A stretch of DNA of 64,000 nucleotides, taken from NCBI GenBank assembly GCA_038380795.1, contig CM076268.1, forward strand, positions 1,041,501 to 1,105,500, read 5' to 3'. Below the pieces are notes generated by a model. It saw only the letters and a program-made list of their open reading frames with translations. It ran no database searches and was not told where the DNA came from. Positions 51,201 through 64,000 of this stretch are shown here, in pieces. Both the position numbers and the translations under genes were made by a program. Source of the stretch: Pyrocephalus nanus. Its lineage: Eukaryota; Chordata; Aves; Passeriformes; Tyrannidae. The number at the start of each line of letters is the position of its first letter. Positions within the stretch are counted from its first letter, which is position 1.

Positions 51201-52749
51201 TTATCTACCAAATATCCACATATTTTGAAAAGGGGAAAAAAAAATACAAGTGACTAAAAAAATAAGTGACATGGGAAATTTTGGGCAGCCATGAGGCACA
51301 GTGACGAGTGAAAAAAGGTGTGTGAGAAGGAGCAGGAAGAATCATGTTAGTGGAATATATAAACTATTATTTATGTGCTATATATAAAGCATGAATCATT
51401 CATGTTCTCAGTACTTTCACAGTTTGAGCTCAAGCCTCACAAGGGGTATGATTCAGGTATATAAATGAGACCTGAAAGATTTTAATACGGAAGGACAGAA
51501 ATAGTCCCATGTCAGGAGGATGAAGGGGCAAATTGGGATTATCATACGAGGTGCAGCAGTGACAAGCCAACACTGACCAAACCTTCCTGCTGATTCCCTC
51601 TGAACAGTAGTTGTGACTTTTTGAGTCACGAGCTAAGTTTGTGATTCAATTCATTTAATTTGTGTAACAGAGGAATCACAGCAGAAGGTTAATGTGTCTA
51701 CTCCAGCATCCTGTCTAGGGTGGTGCCTCAAGGGAGAAGCAGGGAAAGACAAACAGTCTATACTGATGCCTTCCTGTGACAGCCTCCCAGAAAAGAACAC
51801 TTCAGGCTCCTTGAAGCCAATGCTTTAATCCAGAGAGACTTGTTCCGTGCCTTTTCTTCCATAGATTCGTCTGTTTTCTGATTTCCATTCATCCATATCC
51901 AAACCAAACCACCAAAAACCTGCTACATTTTAACTGTGCAGCTGTGGGTGTTTATCCTACTGCCTGTTTGATAACTTTGTGGATTGCTTCCCAGTTTCTG
52001 CTTCCTCAGATTCTACCACATAGTTTGCTTGCTACAGTCAACCCATAAAGTTATCAATCAGGCAACAGAACTAAAACCCAAAGCCACACAATTAAAATGT
52101 GGAACTTTTTTTGCAAGCATGCTGTCTAGATTTCTGATTTCTTTAAACTACAGAACCAGCCAAAAAAAAAAATTACAATTCTGGAGTACTGTTAAAGACA
52201 CAGAACTTTGAAACAGGAGAGTAGAGAGCCTACAGTACCTGCACTTCTGCATAATTAGAAAAAAATACTGTTGGGATGTTGCCACAAAAAGTGATCAACA
52301 TGGTAGATGTTACATGAAACAGAGAGATCTAATTTTTACATTTTAACAAGTTTTTGTTCTCCATCCCTTCCTCAGCAATTTTCCTGCCGTCATTAGTTAA
52401 TTAGTTCTGCCTGAAGCACTGAGCTTGTGAAAAGCTTAAGAAAAAAGAGAAAAATCAGTAAATTGAAGCTTTGATCGCTCATTTTAACCTACAAACCTTT
52501 CCTTTTCTTCCCTTGGAAAACTCCTGCTACAGCTTCCCACAGGAGAGTCAAGCACTGTCGCTGGGGTCCTTTCTGGTGAACTTCTTGTAAGCCCCTTCAG
52601 ATTCATATTGCTGTAGAGAGTTCTCCAGAGGAGCTGAATAAACACATTAATCAGTCAGTCAGAGCTTCTCCAAATCATTAAACATCTCTAACCAGACACC
52701 AAAGATGTGAATAAATTCAGCATTTTTGACTTGTAATTTCACTCCCTCC
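48261..52749. other. Non-coding stretch, nothing specific
   Basis: AT-rich to mixed sequence with no recognised family or gene. A short T run lies near 50442-50457. Confidence 0.45.
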
Positions 52750-52775
52750 AAAAAAAAAAAAAAAAAAAAAAAAAA
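52750..52775. repeat. 26-nt A run
   Basis: Uninterrupted A run with no recognisable retroelement before it. Confidence 0.95.
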
Positions 52776-52879
52776 CCACCAAAACATGGTGTTGAGCTGG
52801 ACAGTTATTCACCAGAGTCAGCACTGCAATAAGTTACCACAAATCTCATCCAAAAACAAATAGAGTGTTTTCTCCTGCA

Positions 52880-53330
52880 TACAGCCATCACTTCTCATTT
52901 GTCCTCCAGTAACTTTATTAAGTCATCGTTTAATAATTAAGAGTATCTTGCGTCTATTATTCATCTTAATAAGATCGGCAGCTGAATCTCAGATGAAAAG
53001 GGGCTTCATATTTTCGAAAACTCCAGGCAGATGAACTGGAAACAGTATTGATTTCATTTGCATGGCTAGTGATAATAGCTATAAAAGCTACTGGAGGGAA
53101 ATACAAAGTAAGTTTTAAAAAAATGTCTTCCTTCTCCAAGTAATAAACTGCATCATTGACCTTTTTGTTCAAGTGCTATCTACATGAGATTCACACATTT
53201 CCCAGCAGAGCCACTGATTTCAAATTAGGCAATTTATTGAAATTTAAACTAATTTGTAATTTAAAACTATTCCTAACAGCATTAGGATTATTTTATTTAC
53301 TGGATGACTGGAAAGTTAATAATGCAACAA
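52880..53330. other. AT-rich block resembling conserved non-coding DNA
   Basis: Contains an ATTTGCAT octamer near 53057, several TTAATAA cores and isolated CpGs ('aagatcggcagc', 'tcttgcgtc'). No repeat signature is seen. Confidence 0.35.
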
Positions 53331-53956
53331 CGAATTTCTCAACTCCAACCGTTTCCAGAATAACAATCACACTGCAAAAGCCTGAACACAACTGCCCTAA
53401 AATATGTGTCAGAGAAATTCACAGCCCAAGACTGAAGTATATTCTCCAACATCCCTGTTAGGGAGAATCTGTGATTTCAGCCCATTAAAAAATCATCACA
53501 TTGAGGCCAGTTGAGGAGAGCAGCACTAGGAGTCAGAAATTCCTAAATTGTCCTTGTTCTACCTTGGCTTGAACCTCAAAGGAATAAGGGATATTTCAAA
53601 GTGCTTCAGGCACTTACCCTTGCAACTACTGATCACAGAATATTCTGTGCTGAAGTACTACAAGAATAAGGATTTGTTAGTACTCTGAGGATGCAGAGGA
53701 GTGAAGACTTTGCTTGTTAAGCTGCACTTCAGGTCCTCTGATAAACCCACCAAAACAGCAGATGACCTTTTAGAAATGTGTGCTTTGCTAAAGGTTACAC
53801 ACCCTGATCTTCCCAGACCTGCCAGTGCAGAGGAATTTCAGGGATTCAGCACTTGAGTTCTGGATCTTTTAAAAATCCCTTTCCAGTTTCAATCCCCTTC
53901 CAGCTCATGGCAAGGACAGCCAAGGAGTGCTGGTCACTCCATGACAAGTGTTCAAC

Positions 53957-54115
53957 TTCACAGAGTCATGGACCTGTTTGGGCTGGAAGGAACCTTGAAG
54001 CTCATCCAGTTCAAGCCCCCTGCCATGGGCAGGGATGCCACCCACTCCATCAGCTTGCTCAGGGCCCATCCAGCTTGGCATCAAATCCCTCCATCCTGCA
54101 GAGCCTCCCAGCTCT
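53957..54115 (-). mobile_element. CR1 LINE 3' fragment, short
   Basis: Inverted CR1 tail: 'tttgggctggaaggaacctt', then 'gctcatccagttcaagc' and 'ccctgccatgggcaggga'. It fades after about 160 bp. Confidence 0.8.
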
Positions 54116-57100
54116 GCTCCTGTGCTCAACTCTGTGGAACCTGAAGACTTTTCTTCTTTTGGTATCATGACCATGCCCAGGTCCGAATTTCCAAAAGCCT
54201 GTGCTAAGCTAACCAACCAGCATTTGCAATGTCAAATCTACATAGAACTAACAAAGAGTTCAAGGGCTGATTTCCTTCAAAATGCAGAACTTGAAACAGC
54301 AGAGCCAGCTGATGGAGCTGCCATTCTCTCCCTGCCTCCTGCTGCCAATTTGCTCCTGCCCCTCAGGTCTGCCACTGGAGGTGCCTGGCAGCTGCATGGT
54401 GACCTTGGGGGGGGGGAACTGATCTCGTTTAAAAATAACACTGTGGAAAACAAAATAATTAATAAGCAGGGCTGGTTCACAGGCTGTTCCCAAAGCACCG
54501 TGTCTCTGACTCACCACAGGGTCCCAGGGGCTGCAGGTGGAGGGACTGTGACTCTGACACAGTCTCTTGTGCCCTTCTGATAATGGCAGAAAATATGTGG
54601 GTGCTGGAAAATAGATTTTAAAAAAAAAAAAAAAAAAGAAAGGATGCCTACAGTCTGGTAAAGATCTACAGAACTGAAATCCAGAAGATTCTATTAACAG
54701 CTCACTGATTGCCAGGAAAAGGTAATTTAACCAAATTATTTGCCCCTATTGCCCTCATTTCAGAGTGTCACTGGAGAGACACATTCACATATTTTTAATC
54801 CTCTCCCTGTACATATTCGACTGCTGCTCAAGAGACCCAGCTAATTTTTGCTACATCCCACATGCACACATATTTTTCAGTAAGTGGCAGCCAGCTCCAC
54901 ATGACTCATCCTCAGACATTCTCTTCTTGCACAGAGCTCCAACGGGTCCAACGTTCCGGCCATCTCCTAACGAGCAGCTCCACTGTTGGGTCCCCCTGGC
55001 GAGTGGCATTGCTGGTTGCCTCAGCCATGCTTGTGGCAATCAGTAATGACAGAGAAAGAGCATTTAATGCCCAATCCCCAGCTGGGAGCACAGCGGTTCT
55101 GGCTCTTGGCTGAGCTTATTGCCACACTGCTTGTTTGCCTCTGCTCACAGGGGAAGGCAGCAGCAGATGAGGTCTGTGCTCAAAAGCCAGCACAGCCTCA
55201 GTGCAGCCTCTGCCTCTCAGCAGAGATTCAGTGAGGCCATGGCAATATTCCCTACCTGGAAATGTGGTTCCACGTGGCTAAATCACAGTGTGGGTAAACA
55301 AAGATGATCTTATGAGCTCCCCAAAGAAAGCAGTCAGCATCATACAGATAATACAGAACTAGTGCATCTCCAGGGAGTGAGTTCTGCCTGGATATGAGAC
55401 AACTAAGGAACAGAAAATACCTTTGTGTGTGTGTGTGACACTCAACAGTTTCTAATTCTTCTTTCTCCCCCTCTCTTCCAGCTCAACTGCATCCAGAAAC
55501 AAGTGGAACCTCGAGAAAGGTTTTGCAGACCTTTTTGTCAGGTGACAAATATTTCTTGTTTCTCCAAGGCATTAGCTAGAGCAAGGCTGTTCAGGACAGC
55601 AAGTGCCACTTATAATTGCAGTGTGGATAACGAGCCATGTGGAATTACTGTCCTCCCACTGGTACCATGCTGTGCCCAGCACCATCTGAACTCTGCACCC
55701 ACCTTTATTCAGGCAAAGGTGCCTTCACAGAGGCTGATGGGACAGATCCACAGCTGGCACAGACTCGGTACAGAGCAGATATCAAAGGCCACATAGCACT
55801 GTCCCACTGAAAAAGCCCTGTCCTGTGAGCTGGAATTCAGATTTACCAATATACTGCCCTGGACAATCAATAGGAATCTGATAGGGTTTGATCTGATTAT
55901 CATGATTGCACTGGATGATTTTTGTATACTATCCACATCAGCCTCTCATCACTTTTTTTTTTTTTTAAGCCCTGGCTGCCCTGTACAACAATTAGGTTTA
56001 ATGGGTGTAATCAGGTATAAAAAGGATGTTCCTTTTTGCAAAAAGATGACTAAGTATTTAAAGTGTTCTTGAGTAAAATTAACATAAACTAATACAGAAA
56101 TAAATCAAAAGAGGGAGTGAATTACTCTGAAAATCATTTGCACTTAAAAAATACAGTCCCATTGACTTTCATAGAAATTAAGTCCAATGGAGAACACTGA
56201 AATGAAAATTACCTTTTCATCTATTCAAATTATTGGAAAGTAGTTAGAAATGGTGATTGTTTTACAAACATAAATCCAACACAACCACAAGGCCTGGGAG
56301 TATTTTCTAAGAAAGCCTGTTCATCCTTTCTAGCACATTATATCTGTACCCTTCCAACAGGCTTTCAGTCAGGCTTTTCTAATCAGCCCCAGGCACTCTG
56401 CCTTTAACAGAAATATTTACAGTTATGAACATTCACACACAAACACATCTGATGTTTTTCATGAGTTACAAACGTGGTTGATCAAGAAACTTGCACTGAT
56501 ATATATATATATAAATATAAGCTTTTGTAAAGCATTTACTGCACTGTCACATGGCATTTGGTTTAAAAAAACCCAGTATACACAAATGCAGAAAGCAAGC
56601 TCAGATGCAGATGGCACATACCTGAGAGAAGGAAAGGTTATCAATCACTCCAGCTCAGGGGAAAGGTTTGTTCGGTTGCTTTATGAGATTTGCAGATGTC
56701 ACAAGGGCTAGGTCAGCACCCACAGAGCAGCAGCAGAGCTGCAACCAGAGGATGAAATGATGGCCTGTCCTGCAGAGGAAAGAAGAGCAGATATCCCTGC
56801 TCACAAACCAGCCAACCTTCCTGCAGCCTTGGCTGAGTGCAGGGGCACAAACGGCCACAGATCCCAAATTACCACTTGTCAAATGCAAAACTGCCTCGTG
56901 GACCAGCTTTAGCCTTGTGATATAAATGAGTAGTGCTTGGAGGAAGCTGAGAAAGAGAGAGTGGTCCCACAGCCACCACTACCTAAGGCTGCATGCTGGA
57001 GAAGGCTTTGGTGGTTTCTAGCTGGGCATGAGCCTGGGGCATCAAAACAGAGGAATACCACCCCAAAGGAGAGGAATGTTAGATGGCAGATGATCCAGCC

Positions 57101-59339
57101 TCATTAACAGCAAGGCCAAAGCCCAGTTTAGTGGCAGCTCTCACATCTTGTTGATGGATCAGCTGCAGTCCCTTACAGAGATGTTTTTCCAGCCCTGTCC
57201 TCACCTTCTGGCTCCACTGCTCAGACCTAAACCATCCCATGTCCTGAGGTGCACAGTCAGCTCCCGAGGTAGCCTGCCCTTCCCAGACACCCCATCTCCC
57301 TCAGACAGTCAGGAAAACCCTGCTGTTGGCTGTGCCTGCCCCTCTCCTGCCACTGATGGCACCGTGGCTGGGGCTGGGGGTTTGCCTTGCTGTTTGGTCT
57401 CTCTCAGCTGCCTTTCCTAGAATTCACTGTTATCAGGAAACACTCAAAGGACCCCGATATGAGTTCATCCAAGGGGAGGTTAAAAGGTGAAGATGTTCCA
57501 ATTCATACAGACGTGATGAGAACATCCGATAATGGAGGGACTATTAATCTACAAAAGGCATAATGAGAGCTGGGGGCCAGAGCTGGAGCTGGATAAATTA
57601 TTGCTAGCAAAAAGGCACAAGACATCACTATGAAGTTAATTGGACATTAGAGCTCTTTTCTGAGAATATAGATTTTCTGTTGCTTAAAATCTTTCTAAAC
57701 ATTATAAGATCTAAGAGCTGATTGTCTTTCCAGAAGGTTTTCTACTGCCTACACGGGATTTACAAGCTTCAAGTAATGATTGAGGTTGCTTCTGCTGTAC
57801 ACAGCATCCAAACAGCCAGAGAAAGCTCACTTTTCCTTTTCCTTTTCTTTTTTCCCTTTTCCTGAGGACAATATACTCCTCAGGAAGGGAGTGGAGTGCA
57901 TGAATTAAGAGTTAAACCCTGCATCACTCTCTGATGTGCATGTCCTTCTTCCTTGCCTGGGATTTGATTTTGCATCTGGCTAAGAATTTTTACTTCCATT
58001 TAAAGCCATCAGTAAAGATGTTCCTGACCCACGTGCTACATCCCTGGGTTACCAGCACACGAATTGCAGATTGAGCCTGGAATAAATGGATCTGTGATGG
58101 CAAAGGCTCGGGAGTAAAATTAACTTAAGCTACAGGGAACAGCAGCTGAGCATTTCCCAAACAAAAGGATGGCACTGGAACAAATACTGACACATTTAAA
58201 AGCCAGGGAGAAACAATTCAAGAACACTGTGTGTGTTCATTGTACTTGATAAAAGCATGCCTCTCTCTCTCTCCTCATGCTGTTTTAACCAGGCAGCAAT
58301 GCACAGAGTTAAGACATTTCTCTCAATCAGCTGTCTCCCCTCTGCATGCCTCTGCTTCTGCTCCCCCTGTAACTCTTCTCAGCATAAAGATCACCACACT
58401 GCCGAGGGACCATGCAGTTTTTATTTTAGGGGGAGGGAAGGCGTGAATTCTAGCTCCTTCTGAGCTAAGCAAGGGACCTGCTGCCATGGATAATCAGTGA
58501 TGCTCTCACTGATGACAGCAGATCGTGTTTCTGGCCCGAATTCCTGGACAAATTTTTTTTTCTTAACAATGCAGCATACCTGAAAAAGCTGTGAAAACTC
58601 TGTTGGTTGGGTTTAAAGTTTGGGTTTGTTTTTTGTTTTGTTTTGGAACCAGTCAGTAAAAAAGCATGATTTTTCCTGCCCCTTATATTTGTTTATTGAA
58701 TGCCATCCCAGAGCAGAGCTGGAACTGAATGAAGTCTTTAAATGGATCCATAGTTAGCCAGAAAATAGCTCTGTAACATAAAACCTGTGCAATGTCCTAT
58801 TATCATTACAAAAGAGGTATCTTGTCTTAAGATAAACATTACAAAAAAAAGAGGGGGTTGACTGGAGTAAAGCAAAAAAAGAAACAACAACAATTTAATT
58901 CAGGGCTGAGCTTTGCCCATCTGGGGTTACTTCGGCTTTTCTTCCGAAAATACAACATGTCAGCCTGAAAAGCCAAGGTTGCTTTTTGAGAGAGAAAACA
59001 GCAACATGAAAATTAAATATCTGGACAACTTTGGAGCCAATCCTTTTCAAAATGCTGAGGAGATACATGTTTTTAATACCGCTTTTTCTTTTCCCCTCTA
59101 GCAGAATCTGTTTCCAAAGTTAAATTGAAATTCACAAGTAATTTCTCTCCTTCCCATGCTCTCAAGAAACCCTCCAGTCTTGTGAATTTGTACTCACCAA
59201 ACAGACTTGAAAAGACTTAAAATTCATAGCAGTTGCTACTGTTCAAAGCTGAAACAGCACAAACAGGAAGAACCTGAAAAAAAAAGAAGGAGAAGGGCTT
59301 TTTACATGGCCTGGTAATGATGGGACAAGGGCAACAGTT
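54116..59339. other. Non-coding stretch
   Basis: No gene recognised. A short (TA)n lies near 56500 and a C/T-rich tract near 57830-57870. The open frame at 54035-54580 begins inside a CR1 tail and has no domain. Confidence 0.45.
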
Positions 59340-59560
59340 TTTAACTAAAAGAGGAGAGATTGAGATCAAATGCTAGGACAAAATTCTTTGATCAGAGGGT
59401 GGTGAGGCACTGGGACAGGCTGCCCAGGGAAGCTGTGGATGCCTCATCCCTGCAAGGGCTGGATGGGGCTTTAAGGTGCCTGCTCTTGTGGAAAATGTCC
59501 CTGCCCATGGCAGGGGGTTGGAATGAGATGATCTTTGAGGTCCCTGCTGCCATTGTCAGA
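59340..59560 (+). mobile_element. CR1 LINE 3' fragment, plus strand
   Basis: The plus strand carries the end of the CR1 second reading frame, translating to RHWDRLPREAV near 59405. This is followed by the tail with 'ctgcccatggcagggggttg' and 'gagatgatctttgaggtcc'. The 5' part may extend back to about 59295. It is a truncated copy with no intact reverse transcriptase. Confidence 0.85.
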
Positions 59561-62500
59561 AGCAGAGCTCACTGCAGGGCCAGGACAGCAGCTGGGCTAC
59601 CCTGGGGCTCCCTGTGGGCACTGCCAAGTGGCACAGGCAAGGAGCAAAGCCCAGCTGTCCTCTGATCCTTGACTGATGGCTTTAATTCATAAAAGAGACT
59701 AAATCAAATTCTCCTCCAAGTCTATCCAGCTGACTTGGCAAGGAATTGAGTGATCTTGGGAAGGGGGTTAGACTGCTAGGGAAGGAAAAAGTGCTTGTTG
59801 AACTTTTTCAGCCAAAACTTTGCCAAAAAATCTGGGCTCTCACCTAAACAGAAATTGTACTACAAAGTATTGGCAATCCATAAAAATTTCTCTTCTGACC
59901 AAAAGATGAAAGCCACACAAATCTGAAACATTCTACCAGGTTGTCCCACTGTGCTGTTCCCTGTTAATTTAAACTTAGGAAACAGGACCTGAAGGGAAAT
60001 CCAAGGCACTGCCACCAGCTGACAGATCCACCCTGAATAATACAACCCCTCCAATAAATAGATTCAGCTAAACATGAAGCACATCTACCTTTTCTCTCCA
60101 CTTACCTCTTCCTGAGCCTGGTTCAAACCCAGCTGCTGCAACAGGAGCCTCATCAGCCTGTCCTGGAATGAAGCTTGGTGATAACTCAGTGCTAACTCAG
60201 TGCTAACATGGCCCTGCCCTCCAGCAGTGGGGAATGCTCAGCTCAGGGACCTGGAATAATGGCAGCACAACACTTTGGGGGGTTCTGTGGGTTCTGTGTG
60301 TCTGGGCCTTACAGGAGGCAAAAAAGGGAAGGCACAGTGGCATTAGGTGAGCACCATGGTAGGTGAGAGCAGACTGGCATACCAGTTCTGCTCCTGTTCC
60401 TCTTCCAGTCCTCACACCTGGTAATTTGCTACTCTGATAGCTGAGCACAGGGTTACACAGAAACTCAGCCCAAATCACACAGAACCCCATTCCCCACGGC
60501 AAACAGCTCCTGGTCTAGGGAATGATTCTGATTGTTTTATAACGAGGTAGATAAGGAATATACTGAATTTGGAAAGAGCTACTTTGTCAATATTTGGCTA
60601 CTACAAGAAGATTCCAAAGGAAAAGTTATGCAAATCCTTCATTGTTTCAGTTGCAGCTCAGTTCCATAAATCATTTGCAAAGAGGCACCTGGGTCCATCC
60701 CATCACCTGGCTTTCTAATCTGTGTGACAGTTACCAAACAAATGCCCCAGGCAATGTAAAAGCTGGCTGGAATAACCTGGTGTTTTCCAAGATTGTGACA
60801 GAAAGAAGTGCAATAGAGAAACTGTTCATCAGCAGAATGCCAGCCCCTCTGGCCTTTGTCAGAACAGACTGCAAAGAGTGAGTGGAGGCTCTTTTTAAAT
60901 GTGCTCGTTTCCAGTGGCAACCAATGGAAAAAAAAAGGACAATCAGATTTAATCAATTGATTTCAATGTGCAGTTCTCAAATAAGTTTTCTTTAAACGAT
61001 TCAAGAGACAAAAAGAGGGAGAGAAAAGTCAAGCAATAAACTGTAATGAAACTCATTAACTGCCATGAATTGACTGTTTCATACTTTAACTTTGTCGAGG
61101 ACTGTGAGCTTTCCACAATTCCATCAGATGAGATATTATTTCCAAGCAAAGCCTCAAAACTTAGATCTAGACTGAAATCCTTTTGTTTGGATGCTGATTT
61201 CAGATTGGGCCCATTTTAACTTCATTTGCCCCAGATTTGCAAATAAACAAAATAATTTTCTCTGTCTAAAATGCCATCTGCATTTCTCTTAAATAAATCT
61301 TTACACATGAACCATCTGTATTTTTACACTGTTGCCAAAATGACACAAAAACCTCATACCCAAATTGGAAATGCAATGAGGCTGGATGACATTTGCAAAG
61401 AATGTCTTCTCAGAATAGTTTTCCACCTAACCTTTAATAAGTGTATTTTCCATATATTTATTACTGTCAGTAGGAGAACATTTTGTTCCAGAATAAATTA
61501 TTTACAGAATTTCTATGTCTTTGTTGCTTAGGTTTCCTGGTTCAAAGAACCATTCAGAGGCTTTTAAACTGTTCACCATGTCACTGCTGTCAAGTGGTAC
61601 TTTTGCTGAGCCCTCTGTCCTTTTTTTTTCTGGTGTATGAATGCACACTGGGACAGTTTTTCCTTGAAATCTCAAGTGACTGGAAGCAGCACCACAGAAC
61701 ACATCCAGCTCACAATCCTCATGCTTGATTTAATTTTTAAATAGATCTAAATCTTTGTGTGTCTTGTTCAGATTCCTCAGCTCCCAGTTCAGCATGTCTA
61801 GGGCAGCTCCTGACTTACTCAGCCAGCATAGAACCAAGACTTTTATTCTCTCTTCCATGCTGCTTTCCTATTTGTATTTCTCCATCTTGTATTAGCCCCC
61901 GTGTTCTCTGTGAATTTTGGCTATTCATTAGCAGACAGGCACACATTATTGCACCTATTGCACCTGTAACTCAGTGTGTTCTTGCACCTTCTTGCTGCAG
62001 GAGCTGTAACGTGCTCTGATGCCCCAACACCACAGCACCTGCCCATCTGTGTGGGAGGTTTCTCCTGGATTACTTTACCCTGCTCCTGCTCTCTGCCCAT
62101 AAGTTCCTTCCCAGGAATGTGAGTAGAAAGGAAGATTCTTGCACTTACATCCTGGGTTTGTTTCATTTGCTTCCCTCTGGTTCCCCCTGTTCTTTTCTGA
62201 GCCCTTCTGGTCCCTGTTTTGTCCCAGGGTTCCTCTGAAGCTGGCTCACAGAACACCTTCCACGTGCAGCCTAGCAGTATATTGGTTTCCAGCTGTCAGG
62301 AGAGAGAACAGAAAGCAAACAAAAAGCTGCTCTTGGATGAGAGAAGAACTCGTGCCACGCTTCCCAAGCCACCACCTTATGACGAGGTTTCACTGGCTGG
62401 GAATTTGCCACGATAGCCTGAAGTGGGAATAGGCTGTATCCTCCAACCCACACTGTTCTCAGAACCTGAAAACCAGTTCCAGTTCCTCTTTGAAACAGAG

Positions 62501-64000
62501 GTGTTGTTTCCAGCGTTTGTCAATCTGCAGAGCCTTCTCTCAGGGGTTTCATAACTCCTCACATTTAATGAGGAGCTTGCAAAGCTGGTAAACAGATTGA
62601 GAAGGTACAAGATAACAAGGAAAAGGGACCAACCAAATAAAGATTGCACTGCATTGAGAACGAATGCAAAGGCATCCTTTTTGATTTATGCAGTGAAACA
62701 ATGGACCAATCCAGATTTCTGCATTCTCAGGACAGACAGTCATTCTCTGCTGACTGAAGGTGAGAGGTGGTACTGCTACACACGAAAAACAGGCCAGGAA
62801 AACATTAATTACATTGCAGAGTACTGGTAAAAACGCCCTTTCAACCATTCATTGCTGGTAAGAGAGCGAGAACAGGAGATCAAAGGTCAAAGAGGAATTT
62901 AATTAGATGCCTTGCTGACCATGGGCTGTCAGACACATGCTAGGAAGGAAGCTGTGTTGTCTGCAGCCATGCTCTGAACAGTGGTAGAAGTTGTTCTGAT
63001 GCAGAGAGAACCTGACACAGAAATACAAATGTGTGACTTGGCTCAGAGGAGCTCGGAATGCTGTCCTTGCCTTTCCCCACACTGGGCACAGCCAGACTCT
63101 GGCCCCAGGCAGAGGTCATCTATTATTTGGAGAAAATGCTCTTTAATTTGTTTGGGATCATGCCAAAGCACATCTTTCAAATCCAGTGCAGTTTGCCACA
63201 AAGCAGACGAGCCCAAAGGAAAATACAGGTGTTAGAGCTGGATCTCAAGGGACAGGACTGGGACGTGCAAGGCCACAGGACTGGCAGAATACTCCTCTAG
63301 CAAGAAGATTTCTGGCTAAATCCTGCCTTCTTCTCTCATGCTAAATAATATTTCAGTCTGAGGAGGAATGACTGCTATTCATTTTGTATGATTAAACAAC
63401 AGATCAATAAGGGGCAACTATGATTCATTCAATAATTGAAGACAGATTAGATTAAAAGCATCATTCTGAGTCTGCCCTGAAGAACAAAATTAAAAGATAA
63501 AAGTAGATGTCTAGGAAGATATAAAACCACAACAGTTTTCCTCCCTTTCGTCCTTTTCTGTCTCATTAAAAATTACAAATGGTTTTATTATCCCCTGTTC
63601 ATCAGACAAATATCATGACAGTGAAGAGCAATGCCATATTTTTCATGAAATTCAGACAAGTGTAAGCATACAAAAGGGAAACAAAGCAAACTTTTGTGAG
63701 AAGACTGTTATATTCTGCATAAACCTCAAAACATCGCTGCCCGAGTCACTAAAATGAGATTTAGCAGGTCAGAAGGCCGGTCTCCAAAGTATTTTATGGC
63801 TTTGAATTTTGCAAACCATAAACCAGACTTGCTGTTCTTCCCATGTGCTGCCCTTCAGCCAAGGCTGTTGCTAAATCCCCTGGATAACAATTTGTTATCA
63901 ATCAGGGACGTGAAGCCGCTGCGGCTTTTGCTTGTTCGAGCGATTCCCGAACACACACCCTGCCAATCCATGGACTGCTCAGAGTTTGGGGCTCACAGCA
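59561..64000. other. Non-coding stretch
   Basis: No gene recognised. The last 130 bp carry two short palindromes (63883-63899 and 63913-63927) and more CpG than the rest. Confidence 0.45.

Noticed and set aside
1..64000. tRNA, rRNA or snRNA genes
   Set aside because: I looked for tRNA T-arm phrases of the GGTTCGAAT type and found none with a matching acceptor stem. No rRNA or snRNA sequence was recognised.

Overview
The window looks like nuclear DNA from a bird. The evidence is several 5'-truncated CR1 LINE tails (7.6, 16.7, 20.6, 34.6, 54.0 and 59.3 kb), a degraded long terminal repeat of a family I recognise from bird genomes (about 43.15-43.70 kb), and one intact G-protein-coupled receptor gene of vertebrate type. 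There is no operon structure, no bacterial signal and no recognisable viral coding region. The order or species cannot be fixed from the sequence.

Layout: 1-35.2 kb is non-coding. It alternates between AT-rich stretches that read like conserved non-coding DNA (5.1-5.8, 6.8-7.3, 17.3-17.7, 27.6-27.85 kb), a small CpG-rich block (6.47-6.74 kb), CR1 tails and short tandem arrays. It also holds a perfect 49-bp-arm inverted repeat (11396-11496) and a pair of same-orientation paralogous segments (21.6-22.55 and 25.1-26.68 kb). The only confident protein-coding gene is on the minus strand at 35203-36234. It is an intronless 343-codon receptor of the prolactin-releasing peptide receptor family (PRLHR/GPR10), complete from ATG to stop. 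From 37 to 64 kb the window is again non-coding, with a GC-rich 49-bp minisatellite (41.94-42.61 kb), the LTR remnant, A-rich tracts, two more CR1 tails and further AT-rich blocks.

Because there is a single gene, little can be said about genes working together. The surrounding DNA is a gene-poor neighbourhood whose AT-rich blocks may be distal regulatory elements for the receptor or for genes outside the window. Exons of spliced genes or long non-coding RNAs could be present and would not be recognisable by eye.

The strongest candidates for a second look are the perfect palindrome at 11.4 kb, the mosaic divergence of the 21.6/25.1 kb paralogous pair (one copy has grown a 9-bp satellite that the other lacks), and the receptor's NPxxY motif changed to NAFLY.
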